Positions 21,442-34,078 are shown, numbered from the stretch's first letter. The stretch: DNA of 64,000 bases from Orobanche coerulescens (GCA_033398695.1 CM065802.1:154541465-154605464), one strand, 5' to 3'. Translations and numbers: made by a program. Notes: generated from the letters alone by a model not told the origin.

Positions 21442-22022
21442 ATAAATTGAACCATATTCTATTATCTTATGGTAGATTCGACCCGAACTTCAAACAGCCA
21501 TAACTTTCGAACCGGGAGGAGCTACGGGACCCGCCACACATGCCGGCGAAGCTCTTCTCGCGCCCATCGTGTGACCCGATGCTCAGAATTCCTATTATAA
21601 TATGTTTCCGGAAGCGGAACGGCGATTCGTGTCGAACTCATCGCGTTCCGCCATGACATAACTGGTCCCGAGCCTAAATTCCCCCGTTTTCACTCACTTT
21701 CGGCATTTATATCACTTTATTTATATAATATTTCGTTTTTATTTTGATATCTTGTGTCATTTTCGATTTAGATGTGTTTCTTAGGCTTAAAAATACATTC
21801 TCCAATGTATTGAGAGGCAGAATTTAATAATTTCTAATTAGTAAAATCGCATTTTTTCCACGTACGACGAGCGTTTGTCATTTACTTTATTACTCCTGTG
21901 ACGGTATATTATTTTCAATAAGCTTCTTTAGAACGTAGGTGGAAGGATCCCCGTGCATAATTCCTAAGAAAACAAAAAATCAAACGTAAAAAAAGAATCG
22001 AGCAGCGTTGGATGGCAAAAAA

Positions 22023-22142
22023 GGGTGTGCAACACGAGGACTTCCCACGGGGTCACCCATCCTAGTACTACTCTCGCCCAAGCACGCTTAGCTTCGGAGT
22101 TCTGATGAGATCCGGTGCATTAGTGCTGGTATGATCGCACCC
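22023..22142 (-). rRNA. 5S rRNA gene 15, mosaic of class 2 (5' end) and class 1 (body)
   Basis: 120 bp. Promoter and 5' end are class 2 (GGGTGCG) but the body has the class 1 GGATCTCATC and GCACACCC end, consistent with conversion or crossing over between classes. Confidence 0.94.
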
Positions 22143-22393
22143 ATAAATGGAACCATATTCTATTATCTTATTGTAGATTCGACCCGAACTTCAAACAGCC
22201 ATAACTTTCGAACCCGGAGGAGCTACGGGACCCGCCACGCATGCCGGCGAAGCTCTTCTCGCGCCAATCGTGTGACCCGATGCTCAGAATACCTATTATA
22301 ATACATTTTCGGAAGCGGAACGGCAATTCGTGTCGAACTCATAGCGTTCCGCCATGACATAACTGGTCCCGAGCCTAAATTCCCCCGTTTTCT

Positions 22394-22396
22394 GAG
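22394..22396. other. Deletion junction: repeat unit without a 5S gene
   Basis: Spacer CCCCCGTTTTC is followed directly by TGAGCATAAGTGGAACC, which belongs next to a class 1 gene start. The gene and ~325 bp of spacer (~445 bp in all) are missing, giving a 957 bp interval between genes 15 and 16. Confidence 0.85.
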
Positions 22397-22979
22397 CATA
22401 AGTGGAACCATATTCTATTCTCTTTTGGTAGATTCGACCCGAACTTCAAACAGCCATAACTTTCAAACCGGGAGGAGCTACGGGACCCACCACACATGCC
22501 GACGAAGCTCTTCTCGCGCCCATCCTGTGTCCTGATGCTCAGAATTCCTATTATAATATGTTTCCGAAAGCGGAACGGCGATTCGTTTCGAACTCATCGC
22601 GTTCCGCCATGACATAACTGGTCCCGAGCCTAAATTACTCTGTTTCACGCACTTTCGGTCTTTATATCACTTTATTTATATAATATTTCGTTTTTCTTTT
22701 GATATCTTGTGTCATTTTCGATTTAGATTTGTTTCTTAGGCTTAAAAATACATTTTCCAATATATTGAGATGCGGAATTTGATAATTTCTAATTAGTAAA
22801 ATCGCATTTCTTCCCCGTACGATGAGCATTTGTCATTTACTTTATTACTCCCGTGACGGTATATCATTTTCAATTAGCTTCTTTAGACCGTGGGAGGAAG
22901 GATCATTGTGCATAATTCCGAAGAAAACGAAAAATCGAGCGTAAAAAAAGAATCCAGCAGCATTGGACGGCAAAAAAAG

Positions 22980-23098
22980 GGGGTGCAACTCGAGGACTTC
23001 CCAGGGGGTCACCCATCCTGGTACTACTCTCGCCCAAACGCGCTTCACTTCGTAGTTCTGATGGGATCTGGTGCATTAGTGCTGGTATGATCGCACCC
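22980..23098 (-). rRNA. 5S rRNA gene 16, class 2
   Basis: 119 bp; AACTACGAAGTGAAGC in the box A region, GTACCAGGATGGG in the C-box region. Confidence 0.94.
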
Positions 23099-23673
23099 AT
23101 AAATGGAACCATATTCTATTATCTTATGGTAGATTCGACCCGAACATCAAATAGCCATAACTTTCGAACCCGGAGGAGCTACGGGACCCGCCACGCATGC
23201 CGGCGAAGCTCTTCTCGCGCCAATCGTGTGACCCGATGCTAAGAATACCTATTATAATACATTTTCGGAAGCGGAACGGCAATTCGTGTCGAACTCATAG
23301 CGTTCCGCCATGACATAACTGGTCCCGAGGCTAAATTCCCCCGTTTTCACGCACTTTCGGCCTTTATATCACTTTATTTATATAATATTTCATTTTTGTT
23401 TTGATATCTTGTGTCATTTTCAATTTAGATGTGTTTCTTAGGCTTAAAAATACATTCTCTAATGTATTGAGAGGCGGAATTTGATAATTTCTAATTAGTA
23501 AAATCGCATTTCTTCCCCGTACGACGTGCGTTTGTCATTTACTTTATTACTCCCGTAACGGTATATTATTTTCAATAAGCTTCTTTAGACTGTAGGTGCA
23601 AGGATCACCGTGCAGAATTACTAAGAAAACGAAAAATCGAGCGTAAAAAAAGAATCCAGCAGCGTTGGACAGC

Positions 23674-23681
23674 AAAAAAAA
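23674..23681 (-). terminator. Pol III T-run terminator directly after a 5S gene (representative)
   Basis: Eight A on the plus strand are eight T on the gene strand, starting at the base after the gene's CCCC end. Nearly every unit has a run of 5-8 T here. A second run of 7 T (23,645-23,651 in this unit) lies ~25-30 bp further and may act as backup. In many units right of 52.7 kb the run is 5-6 T or shorter. Confidence 0.85.
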
Positions 23682-23800
23682 GGGGTGCAACACGAGGACT
23701 TCCCAGGGGGTCACCCATCCTAGTACTACTCTCGCCCAGGCGCGCTTAACTTCGGAGTTCTGATGGAATCCGGTGCATTTGTGCTGGTATGATCGAACCC
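23682..23800 (-). rRNA. 5S rRNA gene 17, class 2
   Basis: 119 bp; box A normal; GGGTTCGATC at the 5' end and GGATTCCATC internally. Confidence 0.95.
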
Positions 23801-24381
23801 ATATATGGAACCATATTCTATTATCTTATGGTAGATTCGACCCGAACTTCAAACAGCCATAACTTTCGAACCGGGAGGAGCTACGGGACCCGCCACACAT
23901 GCCGGTGAAGCTCTTCTCGCGCCCATCGTGTGACCCGATGCTCAGAATACCTATGATAATATATTTTCGGAAGCGGAACGGCAATTCGTGTCGAACTCAT
24001 AGCGTTCCGCCATGACATAACTGGTCCCGAGGCTAAATTCCCACGTTTTCACGCACTTTCGGCCTTTATATCACTTTATTTATATAATATTTCCTTTTTA
24101 TTTTGATATCTTGTGTCATTTTCAATTTAGATGTGTTTCTTAGGCTTAAAAATACATTCTCTAATGTATTGAGAGGCGTAATTTGATAATTTCTAATTAG
24201 TAAAATCGCATTTCTTCCCCGTACGACGTCCTTTTGTCATTTACTTTATTACTCCCGTAACAGTATATTATTTTCAATAAGCTTCTTTAGACCGTAGGTG
24301 GAAGGATCACCGTGCATAATTCCTAAGAAACAAAAAATCGAACGTAAAAAAAGAATCGAGCAGCATTGGACGGCAAAAAAA

Positions 24382-24501
24382 GGGTGTGCAACACGAAGAC
24401 TTCCCAGGGGGTCACCCATCCTAGTACTACTCTCGCCCAAGCACGCTTCACTTCGGAGTTCTGATGAGATCCGGTGCATTAGTGCTGGTATGATCGCACT
24501 T
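24382..24501 (-). rRNA. 5S rRNA gene 18, class 1
   Basis: 120 bp; box A GTGAAGC, as in gene 21. Confidence 0.95.
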
Positions 24502-25082
24502 ATAAGTGGAACCATATTCTATTCTCTTTTGGTAGATTCGACCCGAACCTCAAACAGCCAAACTTTCGAACCAGAAGGAGCTACGGGACCCACCACACAT
24601 GCCGGCGAAGCTCTTCACGCGCCCATCGTGTGGCCCGATGCTCAGAATTCCTATTATAATATGCTTCCGGAAGCGGAACGGTAATTCGTGTCGAACTCAT
24701 CGCGTTCCGCCATGACATAACTGGTCCCGAGCCTAAATTCCCCCGTTTTCACGCACTTTCGGCCTTTATATCACTTTATTTATATAATATTTCGTTTTTA
24801 TTTTGATATCTTGTGTCATTTTAAATTTAGATGTGTTTCTTAGGCTTCAAAATACATTCTCTAATGTATTGAGAGGCGGAATTTGATAATATCTAATTAG
24901 TAAAATCGCATTTTTCCCCGTACGACGTGCGTTTGTCATTTACTTTATTACTTCCGTAACGGTATATTATTTTCAATAAGCTTCTTTAGACCGTAGGTGC
25001 CAGGATCACCGTGCAGAATTCCTAAGAAAACAAAAAATCTAGCGTAAAAAAAGAATCCAACAGCATTGGACAGCAAAAAAAC

Positions 25083-25201
25083 GGGGTGTAACACGAGGAC
25101 TTTCCAGGGGGTCACCCATCCTAGTACTACTCTCGCCCAAGAGCGCTTAACTTCGGAGTTCTTATGGGATCCGGTGGATTAGTGCTGGTATGATCGCACC
25201 C
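25083..25201 (-). rRNA. 5S rRNA gene 19, class 2
   Basis: 119 bp; canonical 5' end and box A; CACTAATCCACC, CATAAGAACTCC and GTGTTACACC are single changes. Confidence 0.95.
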
Positions 25202-25784
25202 ATAAATGGAACCATATTCTATTATCTTATGGTAGTTTCGACCCGAACTTCAAACAGCCATAACTTTCGAACCTGGAGGAGCTACGGGACCCGCCACGCA
25301 TGCCGGCGAAGCTCTTCTCGCGCCCATCGTGTGACCCGATGCTCAGAATACCTATTATAATATATTTTCGGAAGCGGAACGGCAATTCGTGTCGAACTCA
25401 TCGCGTTCCGCCATGACATAACTGGTCCCGAGCCTAAATTCCCCCGTTTTCACGCACTTTCGGCCTTTATATCACTTTATTTATATAATATTTCATTTTT
25501 CTTTTGATATCTTATCTCATTTTCAATTTAGATGTGTTTCTTAGGCTTAAAAATACATTCTCTAATGTATTGAGAGGCGGAATTTGATAATTTCTAATTA
25601 GTAAAATCGCATTTCTTCCCCGTACGACGTGCGTTTGTCATTTACTTTATTACTCCTGTAACGGTATATTATTTTCAATAAGCTTCTTTAGACTGTAGGT
25701 GCAAGGATCACCGTGCAGAATTACTAAGAAAACGAAAAATCGAGCGTAAAAAAAGAATCCAGCAGTGTTGGACAGCAAAAAAAG

Positions 25785-25904
25785 GGGGTGCAACACTTGG
25801 ACTTCTAAGGGGGGTCACTCATCCTAGTACTACTCTCGCCCAAGCGCGCTTAACTTCGGAGTTCTGATGGGATCCGGTGCATTAGTGCTGGTATGATCGA
25901 ACCC
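25785..25904 (-). rRNA. 5S rRNA gene 20, class 2
   Basis: 120 bp; 5' end GGGTTCG; one extra base and changes in the 3' part (GAGTGACCCCCCTTAG). Confidence 0.94.
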
Positions 25905-26486
25905 ATAAATGGAACCATATTCTATTATCTTATGGTAGATTCGACCCGAACTTCAAACAGCCATAACTTTCGAACCGGGAGGAGCTACGGGACCCGCCAC
26001 ACATGCCGGCGAAGCTTTTCTCGTGCCCATCGTGTGACCCGATGCTCAGAATACCTATTATAATATATTTTCGGAAGCGGAACGGCAATTCCTGTCGAAC
26101 TCATAGCGTTCCGCCATGACATAACTGGTCCCGAGCCTAAATTCCCCCGTTTTCACGCACTTTCGGCCTTTATATCACTTTATTTATATAATATTTCATT
26201 TTTATTTTGATATCTTGTGTCATTTTCAATTTAGATGTGTTTCTTAGGCTTAAAAATACATTCTCTAATGTATTGAGAGGTGGAATTTGATAATTTCTAA
26301 TTAGTAAAATCGCATTTCTTCCCCGTACGACGTGCGTTTGTCATTTACTTTATTACTCCCGTAACGGTATATTATTTTCAATAAGCTTCCTTAGACCGTA
26401 GGTGGAAGGATCACCGTGCATAATTCCTAAGAAAACAAAAAATCGAATGTAAAAAAAGAATCGAGCAGCGTTGGACGGCAAAAAAA

Positions 26487-26606
26487 GGGTGTGCAACACG
26501 AAGACTTCCCAGGGGGTCACCCATCCTAGTACTACTCTCGCCCAAGCACGCTTCACTTCGGAGTTCTGATGAGATCAGGTGCATTAGTGCTGGTATGATC
26601 GCACTT
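26487..26606 (-). rRNA. 5S rRNA gene 21, class 1
   Basis: 120 bp; box A GTGAAGC and GTCTTCGTGTTG shared with gene 18, three units away. Confidence 0.95.
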
Positions 26607-27188
26607 ATAAGTGGAACCATATTCTATTCTCTTTTGTTAGATTCAACCCGAACTTCAAACAGCCATAACTTTCGAACCGGAAGGAGCTACGGGACCCACC
26701 ACACATGCCGGCGAAGCTCTTCTCGCGCCCATCGTGTGTCCCGATGCTCAGAATTCCTATTATAATATGTTTCCGAAAGCGGAACGGCGATTCGTGTCGA
26801 ACTCATTGCGTTCCGCCATGACATAACTGGTCCCGAGCCTAAATTACTCCGTTTCACGCACTTTCGGTCTTTATATCACTTTATTTATATAATATTTCGT
26901 TTTTCTTTTGATATCTTGTGTCATTTTCGATTTAGATTTGTTTCTTAGGCTTAAAAATACATTCTCCAATGTATTGAGAGGCGGAATTTGATAATTTCTA
27001 ATTAGTAAAATTGCATTTCTTCCCCGTACGACGAGCGTTTGTCATTTACTTTATTACTCTCGTGACGGTATATCATTTTCAATTAGCTTCTTTAGACCGT
27101 GGAAGGAAGGATCACCGTGCAGAATTCCTAAGAAAACGAAAAATCGAGCATAAATAAAGAATCCAGCAGCATTGGACGGCAAAAAAAG

Positions 27189-27307
27189 GGGGTGCAACAC
27201 GAGGACTTCCCAGGGGGTCACCCATCCTGGTACTACTCTCGCCCAAACGCGCTTAACTTCGGAGTTCTGATGGGATCTGGTGCATTAGTGCTGGTATGAT
27301 CGCACCC
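27189..27307 (-). rRNA. 5S rRNA gene 22, class 2, near canonical
   Basis: 119 bp; paired helix I ends, box A GTTAAGC, and terminator of seven T. Differences from the class consensus are GTACCAGGATGGG and CCAGATCCC. Among the best candidates for a functional gene. Confidence 0.96.
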
Positions 27308-27880
27308 ATAAATGGAACCATATTCTATTATCTTATGGTAGATTCGACCCGAACTTCAAACAGCCATAACTTTCGAACCGGGAGGAGCTACGGGACCCGC
27401 CACACATGCCGGCGAAGCTCTTCTCGCACCCATCGTGTGACCCGATGCTCAGAATTCCTATTATAATATGTTTCCGGAAGCAGAACGGCGATTCGTGTCA
27501 AACTCATCGCGTTCCGCCATGACATAACTGGTCCCGAGCATAAATTCCCCCGTTTTCACGCACTTTCGGCCTTTATATCACTTTATTTATATAATATTTC
27601 GTTTTTATTTTGCCATTTTCAATTTAGATATGTTTCTTAGGCTTAAAAATACATTCTCTAATGTATTGAGATGCGGAATTTGATAATTTCTAATTAGTAA
27701 AATCGCATTTCTTCCCCGTACGACGTGCGTTTGTCATTTACTTTATTACTCCCGTAACGGTATATTATTTTCAATAAGCTTCTTTAGACCGTAGGTGCTA
27801 GGATCACCATGCATAATTTCTAAGAAAACAAAAAATCGAGCGTAAAAAAAGAATCCAGCAGCCTTGGACAACAAAAAAAC
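27308..27880 (-). repeat. 5S intergenic spacer, representative copy
   Basis: The description applies to all spacers. On the gene strand, going upstream from the gene: TATA-like AT-rich block; a TTCCGGAA palindrome (TTTCCGGAAGCGG on the plus strand); a GCGTTCCGCCATGAC block; an AT-rich stretch with TTTATTTATATAATATTT; the hairpin AATACATT-N4-AATGTATT; an ATTTGATAATTTCTAATTAG block; then the previous gene's downstream T-runs. Open frames of 60-180 residues recur in it at the same phase in many units but have no protein motifs. This copy lacks ~11 bp near 27,611 (ATTTTGCCATTTT instead of ATTTTGATATCTTGTGTCATTTT). The spacer length of ~580 bp is at the long end for angiosperms. Confidence 0.85.
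27309..27340 (-). promoter_or_regulatory. Upstream TATA-like promoter region of a class 2 5S gene (representative)
   Basis: The gene strand reads CCATAAGATAATAGAATATGG between about -13 and -31, an AT-rich TATA-like element where plant 5S genes carry TATATA near -28. Class 4 has the same ATAAGATAATAG, classes 3 and 5 ATAAGAGAATAG with GAATGTGG, and class 1 AAAAGAGAATAG. The promoter thus differs by class along with the gene body. Confidence 0.6.
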
Positions 27881-27999
27881 GGGGTGCAACACGAGGACTT
27901 TCCAGAGGGTCACCCATCCTAGTACTACTCTCGCCCAAGCGCGCTTAACTTCGGAGTTCTGATGGGATCCGGTGCATTAGTGCTGGTATGATCGCACCC
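27881..27999 (-). rRNA. 5S rRNA gene 23, class 2, near canonical
   Basis: 119 bp; canonical ends, box A and C-box region; only the CCCTCTGGAAAGTCC segment differs. A good candidate for a functional gene. Confidence 0.96.
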
Positions 28000-28560
28000 A
28001 TAAATGGAACCATATTCTATTATCTTATGGTAGATTCGACCCGAACTTCAAACAGCCATAACTTTCGAACCCGGAGGAGCTACGGGACCCGCCACGCATG
28101 CCGGCGAAGTTCTTCTCGCGCCCATCGTGTGACCCGATGTTCAGAATACCTATTATAATATATTTTCGGAAGCGAAACGACAAATCGTATCGAACTCATA
28201 GCGTTCCGCCATGACATAACTGGTCCTGAGCCTAAATTCCCCCGTTTTCACGCACTTTCGGCCTTTATATCACTTTATTTATATAATATTTCGTTTTTAT
28301 TTTGATATCTTGTGTCATTTTCAATTTAGATGTGTTTTTTAGGCTTAAAAATACATTCTCTAATGTATTGAGAGACGGAATTTGATAATTTCTAATTAGT
28401 AAAATCGCATTTCTTCCCCGTACGACGTGCGCTTGTCATTTACTTTATTACTTCCGTAACGGTATATTACTTTCAATAAGCTTCTTTAGACCGTGGGTGG
28501 AAGGATCACCGTGCAGAATTCCTAAGAAAACAATAAATCGAGCGTTGGATGGCAAAAAAA

Positions 28561-28681
28561 GGGTGTGCAACACGAGGACTTCCCAAGGGGTCACCCATCC
28601 TAGTACTACTCTCGCCCAAGCACGCTTACCTAAACAAGTTCTGATGGGATCCGATGCATTAGTGCTGGTATGATCGTATCC
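28561..28681 (-). rRNA. 5S rRNA gene 24, class 5, diverged
   Basis: 121 bp. Box A is badly altered (AACTTGTTTAGGTAAGC), and ~22 bp of the downstream spacer, including the second T-run, are deleted. Probably a pseudogene. Confidence 0.9.
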
Positions 28682-29264
28682 ATAAGTAGAACCACATTCT
28701 ATTCTCTTATGGTAGATTCGACCCGAACTTCAAACAGCCATAACTTTCGAACCGGGAGGAGCTACGGGACCCACCACACATGCCGGCGAAGCTCTTCTCG
28801 CGCCCATCGTGTGACCCAATGCTCAGAATTCCTATTATAATATGCTTCCGGAAGCGTAACGGCGATTCGTGTCGAACTCATCGAGTTCCGCCATGACATA
28901 ACTGGTCCCGAGCCTAAATTCCCCCGTTTTCAAGCACTTTCGGCCTTTCGATCACTTTATTTATATAATATTTCGTTTTTCTTTTGATATCTTGTGTCAT
29001 TTTCGATTTAGATGTGTTTCTTAGGCTTAAAAATACATTCTCCAATGTATTGAGAGGCGGAATTTGATAATTTCTAATTATTAAAAGCGCATTTCTTCCC
29101 CGTACGACGAGCGTTTGTCATTTACTTTATTACTCCCGTGACGGTATATCATTTTCAATTAGCTTCTTTAGACCGTGGGAGAAAGGATCACCGTGCAGAA
29201 TTCCTAAGAAAACGAAAAATCGAGCATAAAAAAAGAATCCAGCAGCATTGGACGGCAAAAAAAG

Positions 29265-29383
29265 GGGGTGCAACACGAGGACTTCCCAGGGGGTCACTCA
29301 TCCTAGTACTACTCTCACCCAAGCTCGCTTAACTTCAAAGTTCTGATGGGATCTGGTGCATTAGTGCTGGTATGATCGCACCC
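29265..29383 (-). rRNA. 5S rRNA gene 25, class 2
   Basis: 119 bp; canonical ends; ACTTTGAAGTTAAGC and GGGTGAGAGTAG are the changes near the internal promoter. Confidence 0.95.
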
Positions 29384-29967
29384 ATAAATAGAACCATATT
29401 CTATTATCTTATGGTAGATTCGACCCGAACTTCAAACAGCCATAACTTTCGAACCGGGAGGAGCTACGGGACCCGCCACACATGCCGGCGAAGCTCTTCT
29501 CGCGCCCATCATGTGACCCGATGCTCAGAATTCCTATTATAATATGTTTCCGAAAGCGAAACGGCGATTCGTGTCGAACACATAGCGTTCCGCCATGACA
29601 TAACTGGTCCCGAGCCTAAATTTTCCCGTTTTCACGCACTTTCGGCCTTTATATCACTTTATTTATATAATATTTCGTTTTTATTTTGATATCTTGTGTC
29701 ATTTTTAATTTAGATGTGTTTCTTAGGCTTAAAAATACATTCTCCAATGTATTGAGAGGCGGAATTTGATAATTTCTAATTATTAAAAGTGCATTTCTTC
29801 CCCGTACGACGTGCATTTGTCATTTACTTTATTACTCCCATAACAGTATATTATTTTCAATAAGCTTCTTCAGACCGTAGGTGGAAGGATCACCGTGCAT
29901 AATTCCTATAAGAAAACAAAAAATCGAGCGTAAAAAAAGAATCGAGCAGCGTTGGACGGCAAAAAAA

Positions 29968-30087
29968 GGGTGTGCAACACGAGGACTTCCCATGGGGTCA
30001 CCCATCCTAGTACTACTCTCGCCCAAGCACGCTTAACTTCGGAGTTCTGATGAGATCTGATGCATTAGTACTGGTATGATCGCACTT
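29968..30087 (-). rRNA. 5S rRNA gene 26, class 1
   Basis: 120 bp; normal box A; CATACCAGTACTAATGCATC at the 5' side. Confidence 0.95.
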
Positions 30088-30670
30088 ATAAGTGGAACCA
30101 TATTCTATTCTATTTTGGTAGATTCGACCTGAACTTCAAACAGCCATAACTTTCGAACCGGGAGGAGCTACGGGACCCACCACACATGCCGGCGAAGCGC
30201 TTCTCGCACCCATCGTGTGACCCGATGCTCAGAATTCCTATTATAATATGCTTCCGGAAGCGGAATGGCGATTCGTGTCGAACTCATCGCGTTCCGCCAT
30301 GACATAACTGGTCCCGACCCTAAATTCCCCCGTTTTCACGCACTTTCGGCCTTTATATCACTTTATTTATATAATATTTCGTTTTTATTTTGATATCTTG
30401 TGTCATTTTCGATTTAGATGTGTTTCTTAGGCTTAAAAATACATTCTCCAATGTATTGAGAGGCAGAATTTGATAATTTCTAATTATTAAAATCGCATTT
30501 CTTCCCCGTACGACGAGCGTTTGTCATTTACTTTATCACTCCCGTGACGGTATATCATTTTCAATTAGCTTCTTTAGGCCGTGGGAGGAAGGATCACCGT
30601 GCAGAATTCCTAAGAAAACAAAAAATCGAGCGTGAAAAAAGAATCCAGCAGCATTGGACTACAAAAAAAG

Positions 30671-30791
30671 GGGGTGCAACACGAGGACTTCCCAGGGGGT
30701 CACACCCATCCTAGTACTACTCTCGCCCAAGCGCGCTTAACCTCGGAGTTCTGATGGGATCCGGTGCATTAGTGCTGGTATGATCGAAACC
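30671..30791 (-). rRNA. 5S rRNA gene 27, class 2
   Basis: 121 bp; a 2 base duplication gives GGGTGTGACCC, and the 5' end reads GGTTTCGATC. Confidence 0.94.
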
Positions 30792-31373
30792 ATAAATGTA
30801 ACCATATTCTATTATCTTATGGTAGATTCGACCCGAACTTCAAATAGCCATAACTTTCGAACCGGGAGGAGCTACGGGACCCGCCACGCATGCCGGCGAA
30901 GCTCTTCTCGCGCCCATCGTGTGACTCGATGCTCAGAATACCTATTATAATATATTTTCGGAAGCGGAACGGCAATTCGTGTCGAACTCATAGCGTTCCG
31001 CCATGACATAACTGGTCCCGAGCCTAAATTCCCCCGTTTTCACGCACTTTCGGCCTTTATATCACTTTATTTATATAATATTTCGTTTTTATTTTGATAT
31101 CTTGTGTCATTTTCAATTTAGATGTGTTTCTTAGGCTTAAAAATACATTCTCTAATGTATTGAGAGGCGGAATTTGATAATTTCTAATTAGTAAAATCGC
31201 ATTTGTTCCCTGTACGACGAGCGTTTGTCATTTACTTTATTACTCCCGTGACGGTATATCATTTTCAATTAGCTTCTTTAGACCGTGGGAGGAAGGATCA
31301 CAGTGCAGAATTCCTAAGAAAACGAAAAATCGAGCGTAAAAAAAGAATCTAGCAGCGTTGGACGGCAAAAAAA

Positions 31374-31493
31374 GGGTGTGCAACACGAGGACTTCCCAAG
31401 GGGTCACCCATCCTAGTACTACTCTCGCCCAAGCACGCTTACCTTCGGAGTTCTGATGGGATCCGGTGCATTAGTCCTGGTATGATCGTATCC
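31374..31493 (-). rRNA. 5S rRNA gene 28, class 5
   Basis: 120 bp; GGATACG 5' end, box A GGTAAGC, CATACCAGGACTAATGC. Confidence 0.94.
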
Positions 31494-32076
31494 ATAAGTA
31501 GAACCACATTCTATTCTCTTATGGTAGATTCGACCCAAACTTCAAACAGCCATAACTTTCGAACCGGGAGGAGCTACGGGACCCACCACACATGCCGGTG
31601 AAGCTTTTCTCGCGCCCATCGTGTGTCCCGATGCTCAGAATTCCTATTATAATATGTTTCCGGAAGCGGAACGGCGATTCGTGTCGAACTCATAGCGTTC
31701 CGCCATGACATAACTGGTCCCGAGCCTAAACTACTCCATTTTCACGCACTTTCGGTCTTTATATCACTTTATTTATATAATATTTCGTTTTTTCTTTTGA
31801 TATCTTGTGTCATTTTCGATTTAGATGTGTTTCTGAGGCTTAAAAATACATTCTCCAATCTATTGAGAGGCGGAATTTGATAATTTCTAATTAGTAAAAT
31901 CGCATTTCTTCCCCGTACGACGATCGTTTGTCATTTACTTTATTACTCCCGTGACGGTATATCATTTTCAATTAGCTTCTTTAGACCGTGGGAGGAAGGA
32001 TCGCCGTGCAGAATTCCTAAGAAAACAAAAAATCGAGCGTAAAAAAAGAATCCAGCAGCATTGGACGGCAAAAAAG

Positions 32077-32195
32077 GGGGTGCAACACGAGGACATCCCA
32101 GGGGGTCACCCATCCTGGTACTACTTTCGCCCAAACGCGCTTAACTTCGGAGTTCTGATGGGATCTGGCGCATTAGTGCTGGTATGATCGCACCC
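32077..32195 (-). rRNA. 5S rRNA gene 29, class 2
   Basis: 119 bp; canonical ends and box A; CACTAATGCGCC and GTACCAGGATGGG are changes. Confidence 0.95.
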
Positions 32196-32776
32196 ATAAA
32201 TGGAACCATATTCTATTATCTTATGGTAGATTCGACCCGAACTTCAAACATCCATAACTTTCGAACCGGGAGGAGCTACGGGACCCGCCACACATGCCGG
32301 CGAAGCTCTTCTCGCGCCCATCGTGTGTCCCGATGCTCAGAATTCCTATTATAATATGTTTCCAGAAGCGGAACGGCAATTCGTGTCGAACTCATAGAGT
32401 TCCGCCATGACATAACTGGTCCCGAGACTAAATTACTCCGTTTTCACGCACTTTCGGTCTTTATCTCACTTTATTTATATAATATTTCGTTTTTATTTGG
32501 ATATCTTGTGTCATTTTCAATTTAGATGTGTTTCTTAGGCTTAAAAATACATTCTCTAATGTATTGAGAGGCGGAATTTGATAATTTCTAATTAGTAAAA
32601 TCGCATTTCTTCCCCGTACGACGTGCGTTTGTCATTTACTTTATATTTCCGTAACGGTATATTATTTTCAATAAGATTTTTAGACCGTTGGTGCCTGGAT
32701 CACCGTGCAGAATTCCTAAGAAAACGAAAAATCGAGCGTAAAAAAAGAATCCAGCAGCGTTGGACAGCAAAAAAAC

Positions 32777-32811
32777 GGGGTGCAACACGAGGACTTTCCA
32801 GGGGGTGACCC
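32777..32811 (-). pseudogene. 5S rRNA gene 30, 3' stub only
   Basis: Only ~35 bases of the 3' end remain. At GGGGGTGACCC the sequence jumps into spacer (GACGCTCAGAATTCC); the gene's GTCACCC and the spacer's GTGACCC give microhomology. About 222 bp, with the 5' gene part and promoter, are gone. Confidence 0.9.
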
Positions 32812-33258
32812 GACGCTCAGAATTCCTATTATAATATGTTTCCGGAAGCGGAACGGCGATTCGTGTCGAACTCATAGCGTTCTGCCATGACGTAACTGGT
32901 CCCGAGCCTAAATTCCCCCGTTTTCACGCACTTTCGGCCTTTATATCACTTTATTTATTTAATATTTCATTTTTATTTTGATATCTTGTGTCATTTTCAA
33001 TTTAGATGTGTTTCTTAGGCTTAAAAATACATTCTCTAATGTATTGAGAGGCGGAATTTGATAATTTCTAATTAGTAAAATCGCATTTCTTCCCCGTACG
33101 ACGAGCGTTTGTCATTTACTTTATTACTCCCGTGACGGTATATCATTTTCACTTAGCTTCTTTAGACCGTGGGTGGAAGGATCACCATGGAGAATTCCTA
33201 AGAAAATGAAAAATCGAGCATAAAAAAAGAATCGAGCAGCAATGGACGGCAAAAAAAT

Positions 33259-33377
33259 GGGGTGCAACACGAGGACTTCCGAGGGGGTCACCCATCCTAG
33301 TACTACTCTCGCCCAAGCACGCCTACCTTCGGAGTTCTGATGGGATCCGGTGCATTAGTGCTAGTATGATCGCATCC
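33259..33377 (-). rRNA. 5S rRNA gene 31, class 3
   Basis: 119 bp; the first copy with the full class 3 signature (CATACTAGC and box A GGTAGGC). Confidence 0.95.
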
Positions 33378-33960
33378 ATAAGTAGAACCACATTCTATTC
33401 TCTTATGGTAGATTCGACCCGAACTTCAAACAGCCATAACTTTCGAACCGGGAGGAGCTACGGGACCCATCAGACATGCCGGCGAAGCTCTTCTCGCGCC
33501 CATCGTGTGACCCGACGCTCAGAATTCCAATTATAATACGTTTCCGGAAGCGGAACGGCGATTCGTGTCGAACTCATAGCGTTCTGCCATGACGTAACTG
33601 GTCCCGAGCCTAAATTCCCCCATTTTCACGCACTTTCGGCATTTATATCACTTTATTTATATAATATTTCATTTTTCATTTGATATGTTGTGTCATTTTC
33701 GATTTTCATGTGTTTCTTAGGCTTAAAAATACATTCTCCAATGTATTGAGAGGCGGAATTTGATAATTTCTAATTAGTAAAATCGCATTTCTTCCCCGTA
33801 CGACGAGCGTTTGTCATTTACTTTATTACTCCCGTGACGGTATATCATTTTCAGTTTGCTTCTTTAGACAGTGGGTGGAAGGATCACCGTGCAGAATTCC
33901 TAAGAAAACGAAAAATCGAGCGTAACAAAAGAATCCAGCAGCATTGGATGGCAAAAAAAG

Positions 33961-34078
33961 GGGGTGCAACACGAGGACTTCCCAGGGGGTCACCCATCCT
34001 AGTACTAATCTTGCCCAATCGCCTTAACTTCGGAGTTCTGATGGGATTTGGTGCATTAGTGCTGGTATGATCGCACCC
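33961..34078 (-). rRNA. 5S rRNA gene 32, class 2, diverged
   Basis: 118 bp; canonical ends and box A GTTAAGGC with a one base deletion; AGATTAGTACT as in class 4. Confidence 0.93.
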
